Below are positions 47,001 to 58,100 of a stretch of 64,000 bases of DNA, piece after piece (the stretch's first letter is position 1; every line of letters starts with the position of its first letter). The notes beneath the pieces are model-generated. The model was not told the DNA's origin. It saw nothing but the letters and a program-made list of their open reading frames with translations, and did no database searches. The DNA is from Petunia secreta (taxonomy: Eukaryota; Streptophyta; Magnoliopsida; Solanales; Solanaceae): NCBI GenBank assembly GCA_029990175.1, contig JARKIP010000005.1, positions 51,635,001 through 51,699,000 of the forward strand, read 5' to 3'. Made by a program: the position numbers and the translations under genes.

Positions 47001-47110
47001 ACAACTGAACACTTATTCATAGGAAAAGGAAACAAAGATGAGGATTCAGAGGACTTCTCAAGAGAGAGATGCTTGTTGCAGTAGATACAATCCATTTGAG
47101 ACTCTACCAA
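44045..47110 (-). pseudogene. Copia pol (integrase, RT, RNase H)
   Basis: Minus strand. Integrase: zinc domain LWHYRLGHLPYHKL ... CDICPLARQTR, core Asp in LIHVDVWGPYH and VKSDNAYE, then QQNRIVERKHRHLLETSRAL with the third acidic residue (about 46380). A Pro-rich linker (about 45970-45740) precedes RT. RT has NTWSLVLLPPGKHAIPSKWV, YQLDVNNAFLHGDLFEEVYM, SLYGLKQASRQWYAKL and the catalytic YVDDIVLTG at about 45010. RNase H has SDWATCPDSRRSVSGF, VSLSSAEAEYHSI and, in a shifted frame, VYCDNQSSIQIAKNP and QLADIFTKSLSG. Breaks: a stop after SLILMA at about 46525, a stop after GSPPL at about 46199, and a frameshift near 44300. The long stretch 44264-46174 is intact. Confidence 0.93.
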
Positions 47111-48436
47111 TTGCCAATGGCTTCTTCAGAGAAGGGCCCTGCATGTAACAAGCATCAGGAGTAAAGGAAACAGTACAAGTTAGTTGTTTGCACAATTTAT
47201 GAATGGAAATTAAGTTGAACTGAAAAGAAGGAACATGAAGAACATGTGATAGAATCAGAGAGTCTGAAAGTTGTAAGGTCCATGCAGAGGTGACTTTACC
47301 TTTATATCCATTGAGCAATACAATCAAATAGGGAGCAGGTAGAGTGGTTACATTTCTTAGCAATTCAACATGAGAGGTCATATGGTCACTAGCTCCTGAA
47401 TCAAGAATCCAAGGTTTTTGAGTGAAAGAAGAAAAAGAACAGGAATGTGCAAGAACCTGAGCTCCTAAAATAGATGCACTACCTGCCAAGTTTGCAGTAC
47501 CAATGCCATCAGGAGGAGACACAGCTGAAGCACCGACATTTACTCCTTGAATAAGTTGTATCAATTGATTCATTTGCTCCTGGGTTATTTCACTAGATGA
47601 GGATGACTGTCCAGGTTCAAAGGTATATTCAGAACCCTCATAGTTCTGAGCCACAGCAGCAGTCATCCTTCCCTTAGATGAATTGTTGTTATTGGGTATG
47701 GATTGATTTTGTTGTGAGAAATTTGTGGTCTGATTGGACTGATAGGATTGTCCAGACTGATTGTTGTTTCTTTTAAGCTTTGTACACCTGTCTATGAGAT
47801 GACCATTCTTTTTACAATATCTGCAGAAGAGACCATATCTTTTCCCATTCTGATTGGAATATTGCCCAGACTGATTGAAATCTACATAACCCCTTGGACC
47901 ACCGGATTGACCCCTAGAGTTGGAGTACTGTCGCTGGTTGTAGGAAGAAGAGGAACCAGCATTAAGAGATGCAGAATCAACAATGAAATGATTGTTAGCC
48001 TGTACTTCTCTCTGCTTCTCTTCATGAATCAGTAAAGAGTACGCTTTTCCAAGATTGGGAAAAGGAGACATCATGAGTATGTTACCCCTTGAAGCAGTGT
48101 AGGAATCATTTAAGCCCTTGAGAAACTGGTATGTTTGATCATCTTCTTCCATGATAGAATTATTTTTCTTTGCTCCACAACTGCACTCACAGTTGCAACA
48201 AGTACACTGGACATAAGACCTCAATTCACTCAATTCATCCCAGAGTTCTTTTATCCTAGAGTAATAGGTAGCAATGTCATCATTCCCTTGAGAAACTCCA
48301 ATGATGTCTTTCTTTAGCTGATAGATCTTAGCTCCATTAGACTGTCCATATCTTTCCTTTATGTTTTCCCACATTTCTTTGGCCGTCTTAAAGTAGATAA
48401 CACTATTGGCAATCTGCTTGGATAAAGCAGAAACAA
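47058..48436 (-). pseudogene. Copia gag and protease, 5'-truncated
   Basis: Minus strand. The readable frame starts in the UBN2-type gag core (EMWENIKERYGQSNGAKIYQ) and includes a Cys cluster CTCCNCECSCG and then FLKGLNDSYTASRGNIL. A Gln/Asn/Ser-rich part follows, then a zinc knuckle CRYCKKNGHLIDRC at about 47825-47780. The protease active site WILDSGASDHM is at about 47410, and the frame goes on to LISIHKLCK. About the first 100-150 gag residues are missing because of the 5' deletion at 48437. Confidence 0.9.
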
Positions 48437-48440
48437 CCTA

Positions 48441-48479
48441 TGTTGGACCAGCTTATGTTGGAAATAAGCTGGTCCAACA
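48441..48479. repeat. Perfect 16-bp inverted repeat of the LTR terminus
   Basis: TGTTGGACCAGCTTAT at 48441-48456 is followed after a 7-base loop by its exact complement at 48464-48479. Both equal the first 16 bases of the copia LTR. Confidence 0.92.
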
Positions 48480-48889
48480 CAAACCTTGTCCAGTTGAATA
48501 GGTTGTCAAAACAAATTCAATTGTCAGGTCAATTAGTGTTCTGGCGGTTGAAAAATTATTTTCTTACAAAGAAGCCTCATGGTACCATTGTGAAAGTAGT
48601 GGCAGAGCAATTGGATAGGGCTAATGGATAAGGAAAATAAGAAAATAATTCAGAACAAATAAGGAGCTTGTGGCAACAATTCTACGTTGCCTAAGAAATA
48701 ATGGAGAACAAGTTAGAAAGTCAGTAAAGAAAAAGAAACATACAGGTTAATGAAAAAAGAAAATAAACTAAGAAAGAAAATAAGGAAGAAAAAAGGAGAA
48801 GGAAACGACCGTTGTGATGATAAGACTAATGAGTTATTTGGTTAATGGATTTTCAGGTTATAATTACAGGTGTATTAGTATTTTAATAT
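48480..48889. other. Interior of the inverted-repeat element, no gene
   Basis: AT-rich DNA. The frame at 48440-48631 crosses the hairpin and shows no domain. Confidence 0.5.
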
Positions 48890-49325
48890 ATTTGTAGCTG
48901 ATGTGGATTTCTGTTAGTAGAGAGGGGCATATGTGCTCTATTTTTTTGGCGGCGAGGATATTTTTAATACCATTTACAAACAGAGGGGCTCTATTTTCAA
49001 TAGTTCAAAGCTATTTGTGACCCTTTTTTTTATAAAGAAAATAAAAAACGAAAAAATTTACCAAAATAAAATAAAAATGAAAAAAATAGTAAAAAAGAAG
49101 AGATCCCCTCTCCCAAAATCTACCCATAACCCCCGCTTTTCAGTCCTCACCAAAATGAACCTAAAATACCCTCCGGCAGGCTACTCCAGTTAAGCCCCTC
49201 ACAACTTCATCTTCTTCTAATTTCATTGGAAATTCGAGCCTTGGTGTAAAATCTTTTATTATTTCCTTATTTCTGGTAAAGGTTAGTTGCTACCCTTCTA
49301 TTATGATATTCTGAATATTTTAGAA

Positions 49326-52300
49326 ATGAATAACAACATACAAATATTTGGTGGGGTTCAACATGTATTAGACTATTTAAGACGAGCCCAAGCCGAAAAT
49401 CCATCATTTTTCTATGCAGTTCAAGCTGATAATAATCTTAATAATAATGAACCAAACATTTTTTGGGCTGATGCAACTGCTAGAATGAACTATCATTATT
49501 TTGGTGACACTATTAAATTGGACACTTCTTGTTTAGCTAATTCCTATAATAGGGTAGTACCTTTTGCATCATTCACTGGCTTAAATCATCATGCTCAGCC
49601 GCTTCTTTTCGGGTGCGCTTTGCTTTTCAATGGGTTTTCGGAAACCTCTCTTGTTTGGATGTTGCAAACTTGGGTTCAAGCTATGTCTGGACAGAAATCG
49701 GTTAGTATCACGACGACTGATGTTGGTCAGGTTATACAGATTGCTGTTGCTCATGTTTTGCCTGAAACACGTCATCGGTTTTGTAAATGGAGTGTAATTC
49801 GAGATATGAAAGAGAAGCTCGCCCTTGTATGTCAAGCACATCCGACTTTTGAAATTGAATTTGTTAAGTGTATTGATGAGGTAGAGACGATTGAGGAGTT
49901 TGAATCTCGGTGGAGGTCGCTCCTAGAAAGATATTATGTTATGGATAATGAATACCTTCAATCGGTTTATAATGCTCGCCATCATTGGGTTCCTGCTTTC
50001 ATGCGAGAGACGTTTTTTGGGGAATTTGGAAGTGATGAAGAGAATGACTGTACGAAAAACAGTTTCTTCGATAGTTTTGTGGATGCTTCCACCTCTTCTA
50101 TCCAGTTATTGATTAAACAGTATGAAAGAGCTGTTACACACTGGCATGAAAAGGAATTAAAGGCAGATCTTGACACTAGTAATACTACACCAGTTCTAAA
50201 GACACCGTCGCCTATGGAAAAACAAGCAGCTAACTTGTATACTAGGAAGGTTTTCATGAAATTTCAAGAGGAGCTTGTTGAGACCCTTGCGAATCCTACC
50301 ACTAAAATAGATGAGTCTGGAACAATCACGACATATCATGTTGCAAAATTTGGGGAAGAGCACATGGCACATACAGTTAGGTTCGACACAGTTGAGTTGA
50401 AAGCTAGCTGTAGCTGTCTAATGTTTGAATTTTCAGGTATAATTTGTAGGCATGTATTATCTGTTTTCAGAGCCAAAAATGTTCTTACGCTTCCTTCCCA
50501 GTACATTTTGAAACGTTGGACCAGAGATGCCAAGACTGGTGGTGGAGGTACTACAGAGGAACTTCCTTTAGAGTTACCTATCAATTCTCAAGAGTCTTTA
50601 ACTATGCGTCATAATAGTTTGCGGCAGGAGGCTATTAAATTTGTAGAAGAAGGGGCTAAATCTATTCATAGTTATAATGTCGCAATGAATGCTCTGAAAG
50701 AGGCTGCAAAAAAGGTTGCTGCTGCAAAGAAGAAAGCGTCTCAGGTGACCAACACGGTAAATGGATCCAGTCAAGGAATGGATGAACGAGATATTGATCA
50801 AGCAGATTCAAGTCAATCTAAGGTCAGTTTCGTCAAGAGTTCCTCACTTTATGTGATCTGAAATTTTCCATCTAATGTTGTTTCACTTCCTTGCCATCAA
50901 TTATTTTGCTATGCAAGTCTGCCAGTCCCATTGGCTTTTGGTTTCAAAGTGATAGTTTCCAGCAAGTTGATCCTAACTGCTGTCATGATTTTAGCGAACA
51001 AGATAAAAAAACCACTAGTGTGATTAATGTCATCAAATTCGTGGATTTTATTCATATAGCTCTGCTGATAGTATGTTCTGGATTTCTTTTATTAGTATAA
51101 CTCTTCTGATATTATGTTCTCCTTTTCTAAACAATGTCAAGGCTTCTAATATAAGACCTCTAGGCGATATACTAGATTTATTTGAACAAATGCTACTTAA
51201 CATTTTCATTATGTTTTGAGTCATATGTTTGTGTTCTTGTTGTTGATTGACTACCTTGCTTCTATATTTAAGTGTCTTCATATGGCAAGGCTAGCAGACT
51301 GATCTCTCTCTTTCTTAGGAACTTACAGATAACTGTAGGATATACTACGGTTCCCTTGAGAGTGATAATTATGTTATTTCATGAGGAAAACTTTCATACA
51401 TTGGTCTCGAATAATGATTGCACCCTTGATAGAAACATGAAGTAAAGTACCTTGATAGAAAGTAGAAACATGTTATTGAGTGGAAACATGCTTTTGTTGT
51501 GATATACAGCAGGGTTATACAACCTCCAAAGCTTAGGGGTAAAGGAACACTCAATCAGGCAATGCTACTTGGGATGATCCATAAATTTCTCATGGCCTAG
51601 GCATAACAAATCCAGTTCTCGTGCTCTATGCTGCTTTTGTAAAATCGGCTAATGAGTTCTCACCCTATCTTCCTCTTTTCCTTTTCTTCTCTTATTTTAG
51701 GCTTGCACTTATTTTGCCACTATGCTTTAGCAAGAAACCAAAGACTTACCCAAAACAGTGAGGGTCTTCTTTGTAGAAAATCAATAGGACTTCCTATTGT
51801 AGCTAGATTGCATTATTATCAGGATAAAAGTTCGAGGAAGTGAAGCAACCATTTCAGTTTCAGAATGACGAATATGTTGAAAAGCTCAAAATGTGGGTAG
51901 AGATCCCAATTTTCTCACTGAGGGAGTGCATTTTTATTGCAACTATGAATCATTTAGGCAGTAACCTGATATGTTAACAGAGCTATCAGGATAGAAGTTC
52001 CAGTAACCTAAAGGTGCCGATTTATCGTTCAGAATGACATCCACCATGTAAATCAGAGAACTCCATTTAGGTATAGTAATGAATACGGTATTGGAGCTAT
52101 CAGTAGTAATGTACGTATCTCTTTCTCTTGAACTTTTCCATACTCACCTACATTGTCCCTGCAGGTAATTGGATTTCACCCCCTCCCTAAAATGTCATTT
52201 GTTCCCCACTAGTGTTTATCCACACCATTGCTATTTTTATCCTATTCCCAAGTTAGGGCTTCTCCAAAGTCAACCAAACATTTAAAATAACAAACAGACA

Positions 52301-53468
52301 GAGAAACAATGGAGTGATAGAGATGAAAATAGATGTTCAGAGATAGTGGAGGGTGAGAGAGACTGTATGTTGGAGTGGTTTAACGGAGATAAGTCTTAGA
52401 TGTTCATGTTATGAATGACATGCAGTCATCTAACGAAGAACCCGACCTCTAATCTGCATCCGTATCGGATACTCCCATCTGTATCCGAGTAACATATGTT
52501 TAAACTTTCTTTAATGCACAAGTGGATTCAATGGCACCTTTCTGATGGTAGAAGATTAAAAAATTAATGGAAAATATTGGGGAATTTTTTTTCTCTTTAA
52601 GGAAAGTGGATGTTATTAATAGACAAAACAAAGTAGAGTGCAAGACTTAACTTGGGAAAAGGAGTAGTATTAATAGATTGCACGGTGACGAGGTCAAGTT
52701 CCTCAAGCTAACCAATCCATAAATTTGTCGTTGAATATAATGGTATCTCTGGTTACTAAAGCAGTTGAATGATGGGCAGATTTATATATATTATTGGCCA
52801 GGGCAACTTGTTTCCATAGTATCTATCATTGGGCTATGGTGTTTTTAGTTGGTCAATACCTATGGACTGCGGTCGAAGAGTCCCTTCTTCTTTCCTGGTT
52901 GAATCTATGGTTGCGCGAAAAGATCTAGAAAATAGAAAAATATATTCTCAAATCTTGATATTCCAGAAACAACCCTGACCCTAGGATCTAGAAATCAACA
53001 TTAAAGATAGTTATTAGAGATTCAATCGTCATGCTATGCATAAAAGTTGCCTATCTTCTTAAGTCATCGCTTTCTCTGAGTTCATTTTCTTCTAACCTGG
53101 AGCGTTCAGTTGACAAAATTGGTTAAATTGAAGCTGCTACTTTAGTTAGTGTTATTGTTATAAATAAGTATTATTTCGTTGTCACATATAAAGTCAATTA
53201 TTTCATGAAACCGTACTGCAAGAGATATTTAACCTAATTATTGATGGTAGTTTTAGCGCACAATTGTATTGGACTGACTTGTGTTTCTTTCTTTTGGCAG
53301 GAAGAGAAGGAACAAAAAATCCGAGAATTGACTGCAGAGTTAGAGTCCATAAATCAACGATCTGAAGTTTATCGTGCCAATCTACTAGCAGTTTTGAAAG
53401 ACATGGAGGAGCAGAAACTAAAGCTTTCTGTAAAAGTGCAAAATGCACGGCTTAGCTTAAAAGAGTGA
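49326..53468 (+). CDS. FRS9: FAR1-related sequence protein, FRS9-like
   Basis: Two coding exons, 49326-50822 and 53301-53468, joined AAG/GAA in phase 0 across a GT-AG intron of about 2.5 kb, give 554 residues. FRS proteins derive from a Mutator-type transposase and act as nuclear transcription regulators. Visible parts: GGVQHVLDYLRRAQAENPSF at 9-28; the MULE transposase core from about 59 (YFGDTIKLDTS, FASFTGLNHHAQPLLFGCAL, ITTTDVGQVIQ) with two candidate catalytic Asp; the conserved LKTPSPMEKQAANLYTRKVF near 295; a SWIM zinc finger CSC-x9-CRH at about 361-378; and a final coiled coil (IRELTAELESINQRSEVYRA ... KVQNARLSLKE) from exon 2. The N-terminal FAR1 DNA-binding domain is absent, and none was found upstream. 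Arabidopsis FRS9 (545 residues as I recall) has the same short layout, so this is probably the normal form. The start is chosen because upstream frame text (49287-49325) is not conserved. A TATAAAG lies at 49031 and a CT-rich leader-like stretch near 49200. FRS5 is the main alternative name. Confidence 0.85.
50823..53300 (+). other. Intron of the FRS9-like gene
   Basis: GTCAGT donor and TTTTGGCAG acceptor. No second gene or recognisable transposon protein inside. Only the reading up to 50822 continues the family; the frame from 50823 to 50861 is read-through into the intron. Confidence 0.85.
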
Positions 53469-54379
53469 AATTCTTTCATTCCCTCTTGTCAAGTCAGGAG
53501 GTTCAGAAGAGATCAGTTGGATTACTTGAAGGTCCTCTCTCATGATAGCACGGTCATTGGCTTACACCATTTATCAAGACCGGAGGGTTCTACAATGGGT
53601 TGACCAAGTTCGACGGAGGGTTGATCGGGGTTTGACCAAGATGTTGCATGTGCATTTGAACATCCGGAAACATGATTGTCATGACTGGGGGCCACATGAC
53701 CATCCCACTTGTGCCATGCAGCCTACCTAGTTATCTAAAGTCTTCCTTTATATATTTGGGCTTAGCCCATTAGCCTTCGCTGTAAATAATGAGTCCTTTG
53801 GCTGAGGGTTTATTTTATGATGTCCTGAAGAAGAATTCTCTTGTGAAAAAACAGCTTAGTGGGATCAACTTTATCTCTTCAATAGTTAATTGTCCTGTGC
53901 TTTGCGGGTTCAACATTTCCTTTAGTAAGTTTAGTTGATATAGAAAAGAAGTATATCACCTCCATCCCCAAAATTGGATGAGCTTGTGATCGGTCCCTGA
54001 TGTTTTTAACTCTCATTGGGCGCCTGCTAACCCATACATTACATTCGTGACGACATATGCAAATGAGATACCCATTGGTACTGAGACATCATCATAAAAT
54101 AGAAGGCCGTTTTCATGTTATACGAGTACATATCGTATATATAACCAAGCAAAGTACGTCTAGAGAGTTTTATGACAAAATGAATGAATCAATGCTCGAA
54201 TGTAGCTGGCTACGCAAAAAGAATCATAAGATCTGGCCACCACCGGATGTATATTGGGGCTCACTAAATTGCGAGGAGTATTTATTCTAAATTGTACGTT
54301 CGTCACAGGTAGCTCCTGACTACAAAAGAAAACAACAATGTGGCCAAACTTGCGCTCAATAAGTGTCATTTGGCCCCTC

Positions 54380-54408
54380 TCTCACACACACACTCTCTCT
54401 CTCTCTCT
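54380..54408. repeat. CA/CT microsatellite
   Basis: A short (CA)n run followed by (CT)n. Confidence 0.85.
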
Positions 54409-54617
54409 AAAAGTATACTTATCACATTAATTAAAAAAAGTGTTATACTTAAAAGTAGAACAAATTAGTCGCATCATAATTATTGTGCATACTGATAAAT
54501 AGGTTCTACAACAGATAACAAGAAATTATATTTATCTTCACAAGAGATTTTACAAAATCAAACTTGAAGGAAGGTTTTAGAAATTAACTTATTTTATACG
54601 AGGCCGTTTGGACGGTG

Positions 54618-54773
54618 GGATTGAATTGTTGAATTAATAATCTCGAATTAAATTTGAGACTATATTTATCTCTTGTTTGGTTGGTGGAATTAGTTGGATT
54701 GAATTGTTGAATTAATAATCTCGAATTAAATTTGAGACTATATTTATCTCTTGTTTGGTTGGTGGAATTAGTT
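54618..54773. repeat. Exact 78-bp tandem duplication
   Basis: 54618-54695 and 54696-54773 are identical as read (both start GGATTGAATTGTTG and end GGAATTAGTT). It lies about 340 bp before the NusB-like start codon, so in its likely promoter region. Confidence 0.92.
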
Positions 54774-55109
54774 AAATAGGGACAACTTTTATACCAAATC
54801 TATAGTAATATCATATCCCATATAGGAGGTGTAATTATTAATCCCAAAATAATTATAATTTCGTAAATAATCCAGTCTTTAGTCCGCAAACCAAACATCC
54901 CTACGTTGTATTTGTAAAAGGAGGGAAATAGAGTGGGTTGGTACTAGGGTCAAAAAAGGAAATGCACAGATGCAAGCTGAGGTGTTTCATATCATAAACA
55001 GTGACAGAGTAGAGTATGTAAAAAGAAAATGGCCGCACCGTTATCCATAACTACTTGAATTTCATTCCTCAACAGTTGAAGTCTTGTGCGCTCATAAAAT
55101 TAAGCAGAA

Positions 55110-58100
55110 ATGGAGGCAACCTCAGTGCTCAGCTCATCTTCAACTTGCACTTTTTCACTTTCCAAAAACATGCTCTTATCTTCTTCTTATACCTTAAAAC
55201 CCCACGTGGGGTTTATCTTCAATTCTTTATCAAAATGCTCTTCCACTCCTCGTTTACTCTTTTCTACTAACACCAACTGTGGAAGATTCTCTGTGTTGCG
55301 CCCTTCAGCTCTTACTGTGGATGAAGCTGTTGAACAACAATCCACTGATACTTTTTCAGTGCAGCCCAAAATTGACAAGAGTGGTCGATTTTGTAGTCCT
55401 AGAGCTGCTCGTGAACTCGCTCTGTATGTCCTTTACAACTCCTTTTGTTTATATGCACTGACAGTGTAAATTTTTATATTATTAATGAATTTTAATTCTA
55501 TGTGATAGTAGGTTACTTACTATATTACTAGTTGTATACACTGTCAGTGTACACTCATTTTTTACACTATCATGTCGCCCGAGAGATATTTAGACGTACC
55601 CTCCATAAAACCTCGGATTTGAGATCTTGAATAATAGAATATGTTACCTGCTACAACATTATTTTAGTTGAGGGTTTATTGGAAACAGTCTCTCTACCTC
55701 ACACGAGGCAAAGGTAAGGTCTGCGTACAACCTGCCCAGGCCCCACTTGTGGGATCAATTTGGGTATGTTGTTGTTACCTACTACAACAGGTATATGTGG
55801 CATGATAGTTTAAAAAGTTCAGTGCAAAAAAAACTCAAATTCTGTTAGGATTGTACCATTACTTGTAACTAATAAGCTTAAAATAATCATACGACAATTT
55901 AAGGAAATATTTAACAGTTAAATGCACCAAATGTCTGTCCTAATTTTGTTGTATATTCTTGTGTTAGGATGACAATATATGGGGCATGTTTGGAAGGGTC
56001 GGACCCTGTTCGCCTTTTTGAGAAACGAATGAACATTAGAAGAGGTAATGGCTTGTACTATTGGCTTCAGTTCTAGTCTTATAGTTTATTTCTTTAGCTA
56101 ACAATTGGCGTAATTTTTTTTTTGTTGCGTAGAACCGGGCTATCAATTTGATAATGAGTGGTTAATGAAGTACAACCACATGAGCTTTGGAGGCCCCCCT
56201 GTGAAAACTGAGACGGTCGAAGAAGCTGATGAACTTCGGAGGAATGATGAAATTGAAGCTGAAATTGGTATTTACATGTGTATTTTGAGCTTGCTTCTTC
56301 ATATTGTTTACTAGTCTTTCTTGTGTCTTTAGCTCTCAATTATCATGATTATACGGCATCTCCAGCACACACAAAGGCAAGTTAAAGTTAGGTTCATTTT
56401 GCTTACTATAGTTCTCTTTAGAGGTGGTTAACATGAGCTGACTGTCTTTACTCGGTTGCAATCTTTTAATCAGTAGCATCTTTGATGATTTTGCTGTTAA
56501 GGGTATGATTTGGTTACTAGGTTTTAGAGCTGAATAACAAAGACTAAAAACAAAGGTCTGTTTTGTTGCTGCGTGAAGTGGTAAATATTTATTTTTTTGG
56601 ACGACTGAGAAATCCCCAAGGGCGTATGCTCGAAACTCGGTGGATAATGTGCTCTTCCCTCTACCCTTCTCCACTTAAGTCCCAAGCTTTTTTCTGCATC
56701 AAGGTTCAAACGCATGGCATGTGCCTAATCCATACATCACACATTACGCTCTTACCACTTGACTAAAGGCCTGGGCGGTGCAAAGTTAAGAATTTAAAGT
56801 ATGCGAAAATATTTTCTTGGACCCATACCTTCAAACTTCAAATTTAATGTTGTCCTTGGTTCCTATGATGCTTCTGACAATGCAGAAAAGCATCAAGACT
56901 TAAACAGTGGTTCTGCAGATTAATTGTTTCGGTCACATATGTATGCCATCCAGTACAAGTCAAGACTAACAGCACTAGTTGGTTAATCCTCGCTATCTTT
57001 ACTGACCTTTGACTATGTACAACCTGCATTGACATTCTCCCATTATAATGTAATGATGAATTCACTGGGCAGTACACCATGTGCATGGGCTTAAGATGTT
57101 TTGACTAGCGGAGCTTAGTCTTTTAGAGAACAACCTGAAACGTCCTTCATGAATGTACTTAACCTCTAATACAAAAGTCATTATTCACCAATACATACTG
57201 GCAATTCGGTGATCTTTGAGAAATTGTCAAAAGTTTATTGATTGACCCCTACCCCCCCCTTCACCCCTCCCCCCCCACCCCCCCAAAAAAAAAGACTAAA
57301 AAAATAATAAATGTCATATGCACCCTGATCGATAACAAGGATATTAGTAGAAAGTTTGACTTACTCTTTTAAAGGTAAGTCAGTGAGCACTATTAAGTGG
57401 TCAGTTGATTATCTTGGAGAGAAATGAATAAAATTAATGATTAAGATAGTGCTTTCTTAATGTCAAAACCTACTATCTATCTTCTCCATTCCTACTTTCC
57501 TTTCCTTCAAATCGATCGACCTCAAAGGCAACAAGTGTTGAAGTTTTTCTTCTTTTTACCACGTTTTAAGATTCCATTTAATGAGGCCCACTTCAAATAG
57601 ATGGAGCCACATCTAGTTTTGGCACTATTAGCAAACTATACTTGTGTGCACTCTGGTAGTTATCGGTATTCCTACACTCTGTTATTTTTTGGTATTCCTG
57701 CCTTGGTGAGATTAGGTACTACGGAAAGATTCTGAAAGTCTTTTTAATCTCTTAAAATAAATATTTGATCCCAAACAAAAGTTTCTTGTGTGTCTGATTG
57801 CATAAGGGCCCTGCAAAATGCTTTTCCAGGCACGATTTTGCAAGAAGCCACATAAGACGGATTTTTCCTCCAGAATGACTTTTATATGAAATGAAACCTG
57901 TTTGTACGTTTTATAAATCTAAAAAGAAAAATCTTGACAAAAAGGAATAGGTTCAAATAAGAAGCTCTTAAAATGACCTGATATAGAAGTACTTCAATCA
58001 ATAGTATTTCTACACAGAATAATCACATATAATAGTATAATGAATATGAATAGCAGGAACAATTTTTTCACTGTTTTTTGCTCGGCATCAGGCAGAGCGT

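Larger units (their letters stand above)
43770..48479 (-). mobile_element. Copia element with 275-bp 3' LTR, 5' end deleted
   Basis: The 3' LTR lies at 43770-44044, and on the minus strand it starts TGTTGGACC after a G-rich tract. Gag and pol are present in order, but the 5' LTR is reduced to its first 23 bases (48457-48479), joined through a short filler to the middle of gag. Flanks are GAAAA (left) and CAAAC (right), so the 5-bp duplication is matched at only three positions. Pol carries few breaks compared with the Sirevirus element in this window. Confidence 0.85.
43191..49026. mobile_element. Inverted-repeat element interrupted by a copia element
   Basis: The left arm, from 43191 (GTGTCAAAAATACC, GAACTATT, ATTTGCAAACGGTATT, AAAAATATCCT, GAAGCACATATACCCCTC), is matched in order by the reverse complement of 48890-49026 (GGGTCACAAATAGC, GAACTATT, GTTTGTAAATGGTATT, AAAAATATCCT, GAGCACATATGCCCCTC). 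The arms are about 130-150 bp. A copia element sits between them. The unfilled element would be about 1.1 kb and carries no transposase. The right arm ends about 300 bp before the start codon of the FAR1-related gene. Confidence 0.75.
53469..55109. other. Intergenic region between FRS9-like and NusB-like genes
   Basis: Starts with the FRS9-like 3' UTR. 53540-53920 has LTR-like text, with a TATATATTTGGGC box near 53750, but no matching termini. A CA/CT microsatellite is at about 54380-54408 and an exact 78-bp duplication is at 54618. The frames at 53542-53730 and 54057-54290 have no domain. Confidence 0.55.

Noticed and set aside
48440..48631. 63-codon frame beside the copia 5' end
   Set aside because: Starts in the LTR-end palindrome and matches nothing known.
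53540..53920. Solo LTR with TGTTGCATG start and TTCAACA end
   Set aside because: The expected flanking 5-bp repeats are absent (CAAGA and TTTCC), so only LTR-like text remains.
54598..54901. MITE with GGCCGTTTGG / CCAAACATCC ends
   Set aside because: Inverted match is only about six bases and no target duplication is visible.
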